A stretch of DNA of 64,000 nt from assembly GCA_963575745.1 (NCBI GenBank), contig CAUYUJ010003865.1, positions 1-64,000 of the forward strand, in the 5' to 3' direction. This DNA comes from Prorocentrum cordatum. Lineage: Eukaryota; Sar; Dinophyceae; Prorocentrales; Prorocentraceae. The translations under genes were made by a program, and so were the position numbers. The notes below the pieces were generated by a model that saw only the letters and a list, made by a program, of their open reading frames with translations, was not told the origin of the DNA and did no database searches. Numbering within the stretch: the stretch's first letter is position 1; each line of letters starts with the position of its first letter. This document shows positions 10,561 to 20,339 of this stretch, piece by piece.

Positions 10561-11465
10561 CGATCGTTGTCCCCCGAAGAGAGGGGGCAGCGGGGCGCAC
10601 TCTTTTCCATGAGCCTGGGCGCATGCTATCACCTACACTATTAGACGCGCTGGTTACGGCGCGGCCCGCATCCTGGGTCGTGGACGGGGAACAATCAATA
10701 TCAAAGCCCGCCCGCCATGAGATCCCGATCGCACTGAAAGACATGGAACCGCAAACGAAGATGAGAGTAATCGATCTCCAGACCCCAAGATCTCCAGTAA
10801 CCCTTCCCCCTTAAAGTTACGAGTCAATACCCTTTTCGGAGCTTTCTGTCTACTCCGGCCGATGACCCCCTGGCATAAAAAATCTTGGCGCCTTTGGCCA
10901 AGACGTGAGGTCTTTGGGCGTGGATTCGCCAGGCCAGGCCCCGAAAAAACGGAGCACCACAGGGGGAATGGGTTCTGACGGCTCCCCGAGGTTCTGCAAG
11001 CCCCGTAAGGTGTTCATGGAGCCCCCTTTTTTGAAGACAGGCGCCCTTGCCTGGGCTGCTGAAGATCCATTGGCTGCGTGCGGCGACCAGGGCTCGCGAG
11101 TACGGGTGCCGTAGCCATGCTGATGCCGGCCGCTCCACATGAAAAGCAGCCAGGGGACGCATTGAGGCAAGAAGCAACGCCATGAAATCTGGGGAGCGCT
11201 CACGGCCCTGGCCGTGGTATGTCCGCCCCTACCCCACAGCCGTCGCCCCCCTGTTGGCCGCCCCCGAGACGCGCCTGTTGCCCTCCCCCCCCCCCCCCCC
11301 CGTGCGTGCTCTCCCTGGTTGGGGGCCTGGCCTACGCCGCCTCTCAGACTCGCCTGTCCGCGGGCTCCAGAGGTCCTCCCGCGTCGTCGTGGCAAGCATC
11401 GCGACGGGAGCGTCTTCGCCGCGCCCGGCCTCCTCCTCCTCCTCCTCTTCTTCCTCCTCCTCCTC
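10561..11465. other. No gene recognised
   Basis: About 900 bp of mixed sequence with a poly-C run at 11287-11301. Open frames on both strands lack recognisable protein character. Confidence 0.45.
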
Positions 11466-11655
11466 CGCCAGACATGATCGCGTCGTAACAATCAGGACGG
11501 CAAGTTTTTCACTATTCTCGGTCCCTGGGGGGGCCCTCGCCAGACCCCGGGACCGTCAAAGAACGACTGGGAGGAAAAACCGACAAAAGGGAAAGGGTCT
11601 GGACTTCCGAGGACGCCGCACTGAAAAAATCAGGACGTCGCATGTCTGGGGCCGA
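11466..11655 (-). mobile_element. AGACATG-family MITE-like element
   Basis: A reverse copy bounded by CCAGACATG and CATGTCTGG, a perfect 9-bp inverted end pair. The interior carries the family core GGGAAAGGGTCTGGACTTCC. Confidence 0.7.
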
Positions 11656-11659
11656 TCCC

Positions 11660-11815
11660 TGCCCCCTCTGGAGAGGGCTGGGCCCCCCTGGCCGGCTGAC
11701 CCCCCCAGATGTAAGCTGTCGCCTTCGGGCTTCGAGGGGCCTGTCCCCAACTGGGGATGGTGGGGCTGAGGTGCCATGGCCTGGCGGGGATGGGGATAGG
11801 TCAAACGATGCTGAC
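11660..11815. repeat. CTTCGGGCTTCGAGGGG repeat, copy 1
   Basis: The segment containing CTTCGGGCTTCGAGGGG and CCCCAACTGGGG is repeated at 16545-16630. In both places it is next to an AGACATG-family element, so the two may form one composite repeat. Confidence 0.45.
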
Positions 11816-11900
11816 TGGTGGAGGAGGAGGGGGAGGGGGAGGGGGTGGAGGAGGAGGAGGAGGAGGAGGAGGAGGAGGAGGAGGAGGAGGAGGAGGACCG
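11816..11900. repeat. GGA simple repeat
   Basis: GGA triplets, preceded by GGGGGA units. Confidence 0.85.
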
Positions 11901-12309
11901 TCGAAAGAAGGTGGGAGGCGGCCGGTGGTTCTGACCTGGATGGACCTCGAGGAAATCTGTCAAGAAGGGGGGATCAAGGCAAATCCGCTCAGAGTCTGTC
12001 CGCGGACCCCTCCCCGGGTCCACCCGGTGCAGCCTTTTCCGCCCTGGAGGCAGAGAGAGACAACAAACACCTTCTCGAACCCAGGACCTCGAACCTCGGC
12101 CCCCCCTATCATGCTGGCTACACCAGGGGCTGGGCCACCTCAGACCCCCAGCCAGCTCCAATCAGAAGGTACCTGGGCCTCTGGGTGCCGACGCCTGTTG
12201 GGCGTCACTTCACGGGGGGGGGGCGATGAATGGGGTCGAGGCAACCGTGCAACCGTCGCGCCCCTTTGGGGCTCCAGGGGGCCTCTTCAGGGGGCAAGAG
12301 GTGCACCCA

Positions 12310-12450
12310 AAAATGCGACGTCGTGATATTTTTCAGTACGGCGTCCCCGGAAGTCCCGACCCTTTCCCCCTGGTCAGCTTCTCACCCCGAGTCGTTTTTG
12401 ACGGACCCAGGGCACAGCGAGTGCCCCCCCTGGGGCCGAAAAAAAGAATT
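12310..12450 (+). mobile_element. AGACATG-family MITE-like element, 3'-truncated
   Basis: Retains the 5' half of the family (GCGACGTCGTGATATTTTTCAG, split here as GCGACGTCGTG and ATATTTTTCAG, then GGAAGTCCCGACCCTTTCCC). It runs into the head sequence of the 90-bp array. Confidence 0.55.
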
Positions 12451-12523
12451 AGCCTGGCGAAGGACCCAACCATATGCAGTCGTGGGTCCCGCCATTATGA
12501 GTATCTTCTTCGGCGGCACACCT

Positions 12524-13455
12524 TATGGGGCCACGAAACGTGTGAGGGGGTGTGCCGAAATGGGTGTAGGGGACGCATGCGGGCGGCAGCACTGGGGCCT
12601 TCGGTGGAGCTCCCTATGGGGCCACAAAACGCGTGAGGGGTGTGCCGAAATGGGTGTAGGGGACGCATGCGGGCGGCAGCCCTGGGGCCTTCGGTGGAGC
12701 TCCCTATGGGGCCACGAAGCGTGTGAGGGGTGTGCCGAAATTGATGTAGGGGACGCATGCGGGCGGCAGCACTGGGGCCTTCGGTGGAGCTCCCTATGGG
12801 GCCATGAAACGTGTGAGGGGGTGTGCCGAAATGTGTGTACGGGACGCATGCGGGCGGCAGCACTTGGGCCTTCGGTGGAGCTCCCTATGGAGCCACGAAG
12901 CGTGTGAGGGGTGTGCCGAAATGGGTGTAGGGGACGCATGCGGGCGGCAGCACTGGGGCCTTCGGTGGAGCTCCCTATGGGGCCACGAAACGTGTGAGGG
13001 GTGTGCCGGAATGAGTGTAGGGGACGCATGCGGGCGGCAGCCCTGGGGCCTTCGTTGGAGCTCCCTATGAGGCCACGAAACGTTGCCGAAATGGGTGTAG
13101 GGGACGCGTGCGGGCGGCAGCCCTGGGGCCTTCGGTGGAGCTCCCTATGGGGCCACGAAACATGTGAGGGGTGTGCCGAAATGGGTGTAGGGGACGCATG
13201 CGGGCGGCAGCCCTGGGGCCTTCGGTGAAGCTCCCTATGGGGCCACGAAGCGTGTGAGGGGTGTGCCGAAATGGGTGTGGGGACGCATGCGGGCGGCAGC
13301 ACTGGGGCCTTCGGTGGAGCTCCCTATGGGGCCACGAAACGTGTGAGGGGTGTGCCGAAATGGGTGTAGGGGACGCATGCGGGCGGCAGCCCTGGGGCCT
13401 TCGGTGGAGCTCCCTATGGGGCCACGAAACGTGTGAGGGGTGTGCCGAAATGGGT
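12524..13455. repeat. 90-bp tandem array, about ten units
   Basis: Units start TATGGGGCCACGAAACGTGT at 12524, 12615, 12705, 12795, 12886, 12976, 13066, 13146, 13236, 13325 and 13415. The usual spacing is 90 bp, with 80, 89 and 91 as variants. The 30-codon length keeps one frame open on each strand through several units. The array ends directly in a GAT array. A four-unit array of the same family lies in reverse orientation at 62836-63215, and both arrays share a head sequence (AGCCTGGCGAAGGACCCAAC). Confidence 0.9.
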
Positions 13456-13762
<307 letters not shown>

Positions 13763-13837
13763 GGGGGGAGGAGGCGGAGGAGGAGGGAGGAGGAAGGAGA
13801 GGAACGCGGGGCACCGTCTCTTCAAAACGAGGACCCA

Positions 13838-13912
13838 ACACCACAGGATGGTTGGGAAAAACTGGCCGTCCTGAGTTTCTTACGACGCGAGCATGTCTGG
13901 ATGCATGTTTCC
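13838..13912 (+). mobile_element. AGACATG-family fragment (3' end)
   Basis: Only the 3' end of the family is present: GGCCGTCCTGAG and TTACGACGCGAGCATGTCTG. Confidence 0.5.
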
Positions 13913-13984
13913 CCCCGCCCCCCATTTGTCGCTCCCCACTGCACCACGCCCGAGTCTGTGGCGATGCCAGGAGGTCCAGGTGGC

Positions 13985-14092
13985 TTGTAGCCTCCTCCTC
14001 CTCCTCCTCCTCCTCCTTTTCATCCTCTTCCTCCTCCTCCTCCTCTTCCTCCTCCTCCTCCTTCTCCTCCTCCTCCTCCTCCTCCAGCGGCC
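13985..14092. repeat. CTCC simple repeat
   Basis: TCC triplets with TTC interruptions, just 3' of the Cys-rich gene on the minus strand. Confidence 0.85.
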
Positions 14093-14094
14093 TC

Positions 14095-14212
14095 TCAGGC
14101 CGTCTCGTTCGTGGGGTGTGGGCCCGTGCGCGGGCAGCAGCCCTTCAGACCGCTGTCCTTGGGGCAGCACTGGGAGCTCGGGCCGCAGCACATCTTCTGG
14201 CCTGTCGAGGGG

Positions 14213-14280
<68 letters not shown>

Positions 14281-15532
14281 CGGCGACGACGACGACAACG
14301 ACCAAGACGACGACGACCAAGACGACGACGACCATCGGAAGCCGGGCAAGGGCTGCTAAATCCGTGGCTGCTAAAATCGACCTCCGGGAAGTTGTCTTCG
14401 TCCTTCCGGGAAGAAGCCCGTTGCCTGTTTCGCGTGCCGCGCCTCATTCCGGGAAATTGTTTTTTCCTTCCGGGAGGGCCGTTTTGGCAGCCACGGTTTT
14501 AGCAGCCCTCGCCCAGCTTCCGAGACCAGACGACGACTAAGACGGCGACAGCGACCACGACAACGACGACGACGACGAAACGACGCCCACTTGGCCTGTC
14601 GTGCTGTCACAACATGACGACATGGGGCCGCAGATGTTGTTGCCGCAGCAGGTGCTTTTCGGGCTTGCGCAGATACCTGGCCGTCGTCATCGTCGACGCC
14701 GCCATCCTCGTCGTCGTCGCCGCCGGCTTTGATGTATCGTGGATTTTTCGTCGGCTTTTGCCTGCTCTCGTCAACCCTTCGATCCGCGGAGGCTCCTCCT
14801 CGATGTCGGCCTCCGGGGGCTGCTCCGGCAGCCCCATGGCCAACAAAAGTGGATATGCGAGATGAGGTTTTGCCCCTGCAGAAGACCGTCGTCGTCGCCG
14901 TCTTCGTCGTCGATGTCGTCTTCGTCGTCGTCGTTGTCGCCGTCGTCGTCGCCGTCGTCGTCGTCGTCTTCGCTTTCGTTATCACTCTCGTTGTCGCCAC
15001 CGTCGTTGTCGTCGTGGTCGTCGGCGGGGCCTGTGCCACAGCAGGTCGCCCCTGGCGCGCAGACGATGTTGCCGCAGCAGACAGACTGGGGCGTGCCGCA
15101 GAGCCGGTCCTTGCAGCAGATCGAGCCGCCCGCGCACTTCATGGCGCCGCACGACGTCACGTTGTTGAGGCTCGCTGCTATCGGGCAGCACCCGGACAGG
15201 CCGCTCCCCGGGGGGCAGCACTGGAAGCCGTCCGAGCAGCACATGCTCGAGCCGTTGAGGCCGCTGGGGCAGCAGGTGGACCCGGGCGAGCAGACACCGG
15301 AGTCGCCGCAGCAGGTGGATCCGGGCGCGGCGCACACGTGCTTGCCACAGCAGGTGGAGCCCGGGGCGCAGATGGAGCTGCCGCAGCAGATGGACCCCGG
15401 CGAGCCGCACAAGCCGCCCGAGGTGTTGGGGCAGCAGGTGGCGCCCGTGTAGCAGACGCTGTGCCCGCACCTCGAGTCGGGCTGGCCCTCCGTTCCGACC
15501 ATGCCACCCGTTCCGTCACCACTCGTGTTAGC
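14095..15532 (-). CDS. Cys-rich CCG-repeat protein, three exons
   Basis: Exons at 15532-15031, 14676-14596 and 14201-14095. The protein is a ladder of short units of the type ICAPGSTCCGxxxC (GSICCGSSICAPGSTCCG, SVCCGNIVCAPGATCCG, GICASPKSTCCGNNICG, then QKMCCGPSSQCCPKD) and ends GCCPRTGPHPTNETA. The spacing recalls granulin-like and other disulfide-rich repeats; no specific family is claimed. Introns 14677-15030 and 14202-14595 both begin GC, end AG and are phase 1. Splicing them out removes the GAC/GTC arrays and keeps the Cys periodicity unbroken, which supports the model. The direct repeat CGACAGGCCA occurs at both ends of the last intron. The 5' end is uncertain: an acceptor (CCCCCAG) precedes 15532, while an in-frame Met lies at about 15582 just before a GTAAGC donor-like site. 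A signal peptide was not seen. Confidence 0.65.
14335..14523. mobile_element. TIR element (TCGGAAGC ends) inside an intron
   Basis: 189 bp with about 41-bp terminal inverted repeats that begin TCGGAAGCCGGGCAAGGGCT and, from the other end, TCGGAAGCTGGGCGAGGGCT. It is flanked by the 5-bp direct repeat GACCA (14330-14334 and 14524-14528). It lies in the last intron of the Cys-rich gene. The TCGG terminus and 5-bp duplication match the element family at 45137-45322. Confidence 0.85.
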
Positions 15533-15703
15533 CTGGGGGCGGGAAAAGCTGCGTAAACATACACTGACGGCGCTTACCCTCATCAGAAGCACCCCGACCA
15601 ACGAGGCCTTTCGGTGAACGCACCCAGAGAAGGAATCGACCTGGGCTGGGCTGCTCAGCAAGCGCCCAGGGCCACCCAGTAAACGCCACCAAGGCCAGGC
15701 TGG

Positions 15704-15957
15704 TTTTTCGTGAACGTTTGTTGATTCGGCGTTTCGACATCGGGCGGGAAGGGGGGGGGGGGGGGAGCGGGGGGGATCTGGCTCCGGACCTCCGCTCAGT
15801 GCGACTGATTGCAGCAAGGCGTCCTGTGGGGGAGGCTCCACCTGCCCGAAACAGGCGCCCAGAACAGCCAAGGTCTTCTCCATGGAGGGGGGGGGGGTGC
15901 ATGGCGAGGACCCGCGCCGCTCGGCAAGGCAGCGAGCAAGAAAGCGATCACTCCCGC
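15704..15957. mobile_element. GTGAnCGTTTT TIR repeat, copy 2
   Basis: About 245 bp homologous to 9502-9739. It starts GTGAACGTTTGTTGATTCGG and ends with an inverted GTGATCGCTTTCTTGC. The TGA stop of the neighbouring minus-strand gene (15948-15950) lies in the terminal inverted repeat. Confidence 0.7.
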
Positions 15958-17010
15958 GCGTTTGCCTTCTGCCCTTCGACTGCCTCCTCCTCTGCCACGT
16001 CCAGCTCCTGCAGGGCGACCGCCCGGGCGTCCGCCCCCACGGCCTTGAGCGGCCCCAGGCGCTGCCGCTGGCCGAGGCCGCTGCCGTCCTCGGACGTCGA
16101 GTAGACCGCCGCCGCTGCCACCTGTCAGGAGGAGCAGAAACACACAGACAAAATTCATCCTCGATCCCCCAGAAAAGAGGGGAACACATGGGAAGCGGGG
16201 GGGAAGACAGAAGCCCAGAAAATAGGGGAACACGTGGGGAATCCTTTTATTTGTGTGTCCTGGGGCCCCTTCAACCTGAGCGCTCTTCGCCCGCTCCCTG
16301 GCCCCAACCGTGCGACGCCCGGATGCTTTCTTCCGCACGGCGCCCCCGGAAGTCCCGACGCTTTCCCGCCGGGGCCGGCTCCCCGTCCCGAGCCGTTTTC
16401 TGACGCTCCATGGGGACTGGCGAGGGCTCCCAGGGTCCGAACATCGTGCAACGCTTGCCGCTCTGATCCTGCGACGACGCGGCCATGCCTGGGTCCCCAC
16501 CGGCGTGCCCTGGGGGCCCCACGGGCCGATCTGCCCCCCTAAAATTGGGATGATATGGGCTGCCCCCTTCGGGCTTCGAGGGGCACATCCCCAGCTGGGG
16601 TCGTGGGACGGTGGTAGGGGAACGAAGAATGACATAAGCATAATTAACAACTCGGAGGTCCGCGCGGATTTCTTGGATACGCGCTGGACGCCCCTCCCTG
16701 GCGCGCTCCGCGCGCCAGGGGCGGCGCCGGAGGCGCCGCCAGGGGGCCCCAGCGCGGATCCGAGAAATCCGCGCGGACCTCCGAGTTTTGATGTTAGTGT
16801 CACTCTTCCTTCCCCTGGGTGGGGATCGGGATGGGGGTGGGGACGGGGATCGGTGGCACGACGGCGCGCCACCAGCGCCAGCACCAGAGCCGCCGCCCCG
16901 ACTGGCAGGGCGAGCTGGCGGCGCCCGCCCAGCTCGGCCTCCTCGCCCTCCTCGGACGAGGCGGCGGCGAGCGCCCGGCTGTCCTGCGCGGCCGGCAGGA
17001 GCTGGGGCAT
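15948..17010 (-). CDS. Possible small single-pass membrane protein, two exons
   Basis: The function is not recognised. Exon 1 starts at ATG 17010 (MPQLLPAAQDSRALAAASSE), followed by an acidic stretch and a hydrophobic helix LALPVGAAALVLALVA ending RRR, a plausible membrane anchor with a basic stop-transfer. Exon 2 (16121-15948, 58 codons with stop) follows the acceptor TCCTGACAG|GTGGCA and encodes VAAAAVYSTSEDGSGLGQ through to an Ala/Glu-rich end. The exon 1 donor was not fixed; it should fall between about 16800 and 16870. The intron contains an inverted-repeat element (16652-16795), an AGACATG-family element and another repeat. Exon 1 may have further coding sequence upstream. The stop codon is supplied by a repeat end. 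The pairing of the two exons is inference. Confidence 0.35.
16125..16265 (-). repeat. ACACACAGA...CCATATTTTC repeat, reverse copy
   Basis: About 135 bp homologous, in reverse, to 50812-50945 and 60855-61005. Shared blocks are TGTCAGGAGG, AACACACAGACA, GAGGGGAACACATGGG and the AAATAGGGGAACACGTGGGG block. The ends carry ACACACAGA-type inverted matches. Confidence 0.6.
16305..16495 (+). mobile_element. AGACATG-family MITE-like element
   Basis: Plus-orientation copy: GTGCGACGCCCGGATG, CCGGAAGTCCCGACGCTTTC, GTCCGAACATCGTGC, GACGACGCGGCCATGCCTGG. Confidence 0.6.
16545..16630. repeat. CTTCGGGCTTCGAGGGG repeat, copy 2
   Basis: Homologous to the segment at 11660-11815 and again directly after an AGACATG-family element. 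Confidence 0.45.
16652..16795. mobile_element. Hairpin element CGGAGGTCCGCGCGG, copy 1
   Basis: A perfect to near-perfect inverted repeat with about 40-bp arms (AACTCGGAGGTCCGCGCGGA at both ends). Two smaller hairpins are nested inside (CTGGCGCGC...GCGCGCCAG and GGCGGCGCC...GGCGCCGCC). Related copies are at 51969-52320 and 53895-54030. Confidence 0.8.
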
Positions 17011-17099
17011 GGCGAGCGCGCAGCGGCGGGGGCGCTCACGGGCGGCGGCGGGCGGGCGCGGACACCTCCGCGCGGCGGGCGCCTTCGCTGGGGCACGGG

Positions 17100-17935
17100 C
17101 AGCTGCCAGAGGGGCGGAGCAGGGGCAGGAGAGGGCAGGGGCGGGCGGGCCGGGGCAGGGGCAGCTGGAGCAGCAGGAGCAGCAGGAAGGGCAGGGGGGG
17201 GCGGGGAGGAGGGGAGGAGGGGTGTAGGTCCAGGTGCTGCGCAGGCCCCCTCGCTGCCACCGCTGATGTTACGCTGCTGCTGCTCCGCAGCCGTCGCGGC
17301 GTACCCCAGGAGTGCACGGGGTTGTGCAGAAGATCGGAGTGCTCATCCCCCTTCAGAAGGGGTGGTCGCAAATGGGTTGGGCTTGGCCAATGGCGTTTCC
17401 CACTACCCCGCGACCACCCCCACGGTCGTGGGCGACCTCATGAGCATTTCAGGCTGGGGCGGCTTAGGCAGTGAGCTGTCTGGCGTAACCGCTTCGCCCG
17501 CTGGGGTCTTGAGGTCGCAGGCACAGTCGAAGTCATTTCGCCGGCCAGGATTTTTTCCCCCCCCCCCCCCCCCGGCGACCAGGCCGACCCCCAGATCCAG
17601 CTCTGGCCCCGATCTGCAGATCCAGATCCTCTGCGTGCCCGCCGAACCTATTACTTGTCGTGTCCTCAATGGTCGTCGAGAGCCTTCTTGGGCGATCTGG
17701 CTCCGATCACCGGACCCGCGCAGTGCTGCGCGTGCCTGCGGGCATCGCGGGGTGGCGCCATGTGCAGCTCAAGCCACTTCGCCACCGCGCTTTCGCCCCC
17801 CTTGCGCGGTCATGGGATGCACCTGGCCTCCCGCGGCAGATACCTTGCGCAGAAATACGGTTCATCATTCTGCGGGCCACGATCCTCTGTAAGAGCGATG
17901 GGTCCGCTTTCCCGGACACGCAGCCCTGTGCAAAA
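17100..17935. other. No gene recognised
   Basis: GC-rich sequence with a GGGGCAGGGGC tract (17120-17220) and a poly-C run at 17560-17574. No supported exon was found on either strand. Confidence 0.4.
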
Positions 17936-17939
17936 ACGT

Positions 17940-18355
17940 GGTCGGCCCACGGACCCGGAAAGGAATATAGAAACGTAAGGCATGGCCACGCTTCAGAGAC
18001 ACCTGATTGGGCGACGGGCACATGCAATGCTCAGTGTATCGATCTTGATGTACCGTGCCGAGGCCTGTGCTGTTGTGCGCCGTGCTGAACTGTGAGGTGC
18101 CATGCCGCGATTGTGCTCTATAGCGTTGTGGATCGAGTCCTCCTTTGCATCCGAGTCCTGACCGAACTGATCTGGATCTTAAGCTCGAGCTGCCTGAGCA
18201 CATAGTTGCTGCCACAGAGCTAATTGACAGGGGGACATGCCAGGAGGACGCGCCGCGGAACGTCCCAAGGGACGCGCCAGGCGACGTGCCAGGGGACGTG
18301 CCAGGGGGACGCACCGCGGGACTTGCCAAGGGGACACGCTACGGAACGTTAAAAC
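17940..18355 (+). repeat. Dispersed repeat ending in GGACGTGCC array, copy 1
   Basis: Begins ACCCGGAAAGGAATATAGAA. It contains TTGTGCTCTATAGCGTTGTG and CTGATCTGGATCTTAAGCTC, then a run of irregular 15-16 bp units of the type GGACGTGCCAGG. Homologous copies are at about 54425-54890 and 54890-55215. Confidence 0.7.
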
Positions 18356-19295
18356 ACGTGGTCCTTGCTCGGGACAACCGTGGCAGATATCCCCCCTGGG
18401 TGGCATGGACACGTAAAAACACTAGGTGCCAGCCCAGGACAACCATGTTAGATACACCCCTGAGTAGCCTGGACACATAAAAACACGTGGTCCGTGCTCG
18501 GGACAATCATGTTAGATACCCCCCCGGGTGGGACGACCATGTTCGATCCCCCCTGGGTGGCCTGGACACGAAAAAAAATACGTGGCTCCAGCTCGGGACA
18601 ACCATGTTAGATATCCCCTGGGTGGCCTGGACATGTAAAAAACACTGGGTTCCAGCTCGGGACAACCATGTTAGATACCCCCCTGCGTGGCCTGGTTACG
18701 CTGACCTTTTCGCTCGAGACATCCTCGCAATGTCTTCCCAGGGGGGGAGGGGGGGCCCAAAACGCCACCCCATGTCCAGAGCAAGAAAACATTACTTTTC
18801 TGTATTGGGATATGAGTTCGGGTGGCGCTTTTCGGCCCCCCGTGCGTTTCCTGATAATTCGGCGTTGGGCCTGACGCCATGTTAGATACCCCCCTGGGCG
18901 GCCTGGACACGTAAAAACACGTGGCTCCAGTTCGGGACAATCATGTTAGATACCCCACTAGGTGGCCTGGACACGTGAAAGCACGTGGGTCCAGCTCTGG
19001 GCAACCATGTTAGATGCACCCCTGGGTGGCCTGGACACGCAAAAACACGCGGTTCCAGCTCGTGACAACCATGTTAGATACCCCCCTGGGCGACCTGGAC
19101 GCATGAAAACAAGCGTCTCGCTTGAGATCCCCTCAACAAGTCCGCATGTCAAACATCTGCCTGGGCGACTTGGACCCGAGAAAACAAGCGTTTCGCTCGC
19201 TCGAGCCTCCCCCAACTCTGCAAAACGAGCGTTTCACTCAAGACATCAACAACAAAGTATGTAAAACAAGCGTTTCGCTCGGGACATCCTCAGAA
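18355..19295 (+). repeat. About 60-bp tandem array
   Basis: Around 14 degenerate units, each with AAAACACGTGG, CTCGGGACAACCATGTTAGA, TACCCCCCTGGG and TGGCCTGGACACGT. The last units change to AAAACAAGCGTTTCGCTCG. A short related array follows the homologous repeat at 55225-55380. Confidence 0.8.
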
Positions 19296-19689
19296 AAAGA
19301 TCCGCCGGCCCACCCTTTCCTCGCTATTCATCGCAGAACAACTCCGCCGGCCCACCTCAAGAGAACCATGGACCTACGCCCTTTCGCGGGAACAAAAAAG
19401 ACGTGCGCTCCCGAGACCCAAACACCTGGCAATACATGCTTGCCTGCCAGCTGAGTTTTTTGCAGTGTGGATGTGGCAGCTATGCGGCGCAATCTGCGTG
19501 GATTAACAAGTGTGTTGCGAGCTGCGTATGTGGTGTAAGCTGTGCCGCGAGAGCTACGTGGTGCAAGCTGTTTGTTCCACGATGTGCGCTGCAAACGCTG
19601 TCGTGTAAACTATACGTGGCTGAAGCCAGCAACAAGCCACCCGGCCGAGGGCGCCCGCGAGGTCCACGGCCGCCCACGTGGCGAAGCCC

Positions 19690-19872
19690 CGCAACACACA
19701 CACACACGCACACACACACACACACACACCCACGCACACACGCACGCGCACGCACGCACGCACACACGCACGCACACGCGCACGCGCACGCACGCACGCC
19801 CACACACACGCACGCCCACACACACGCACACACGCACGCACACGCACACACACACACACACGCGCGCACACG
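19690..19872. repeat. CA/CG dinucleotide array
   Basis: CACACA and CGCACG alternating purine-pyrimidine sequence, about 180 bp. Confidence 0.9.
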
Positions 19873-20099
19873 CCGAACGGGGCGCCCACGGCCGCCCGCC
19901 GCGCCAGAGCCCGGCGCCACCCGCCCGGCGCACGAGCCCGCGGCCGGACACACCGCCGAGCGCACGGGGCGCGGCGCCCACGGCCGCCCACCGGGTGAGA
20001 ACCCGCACGGCAAGGCCCATCCTCCCTCGAAAGGAACCCCCAATGAGGAGCCCTAAAGAAGGAACGAGGAGCCCTAGATAAGGAACCCCAAACAAGGAA

Positions 20100-20310
20100 C
20101 CCTCAATAGGGAACCCTCCTTCGGGGCCTTGACCTAAGGAACCCGAAATAAGGAACGAGGCCGTTTTTTTCCAGAAGTCAACCTTCGACTTCCCATCGAA
20201 AGCTGAAGGAAAACCTTGGGCAGGCTGTGGAACAATTCAGGAACACCGAGCCCCTCCCCAACGAAAAGGGTTCCTTCTTCAGCGCCCCGACTGTAGCACA
20301 AATAACAAGG
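20100..20310 (+). repeat. AAGGAACCC repeat, copy 1
   Basis: Starts TTGACCTAAGGAACCCGAAA and ends CCAACGAAAAGGGTTCCTTC then TTCAG. A homologous copy is at 51110-51300. Several short AAGGAACCCC units precede it (20030-20120). Confidence 0.7.
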
Positions 20311-20339
20311 GCAGCGCTACTGCTACTCTTGATGATAAA

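Noticed and set aside
11108-11122. Spliced-leader relic (GCCGTAGCCATGCTG)
   Set aside because: Only the first ten bases match the dinoflagellate spliced leader as I know it; the TTTTGGCTCAAG half is absent.
12524-13228. CRISPR-like regular array
   Set aside because: The whole 90-bp unit is repeated, with no unique spacers, and the context is eukaryotic.
19403-20095. His/Thr-rich and Val/Cys-rich frames at the CA/CG array
   Set aside because: Explained by dinucleotide repeats; both strands are open.
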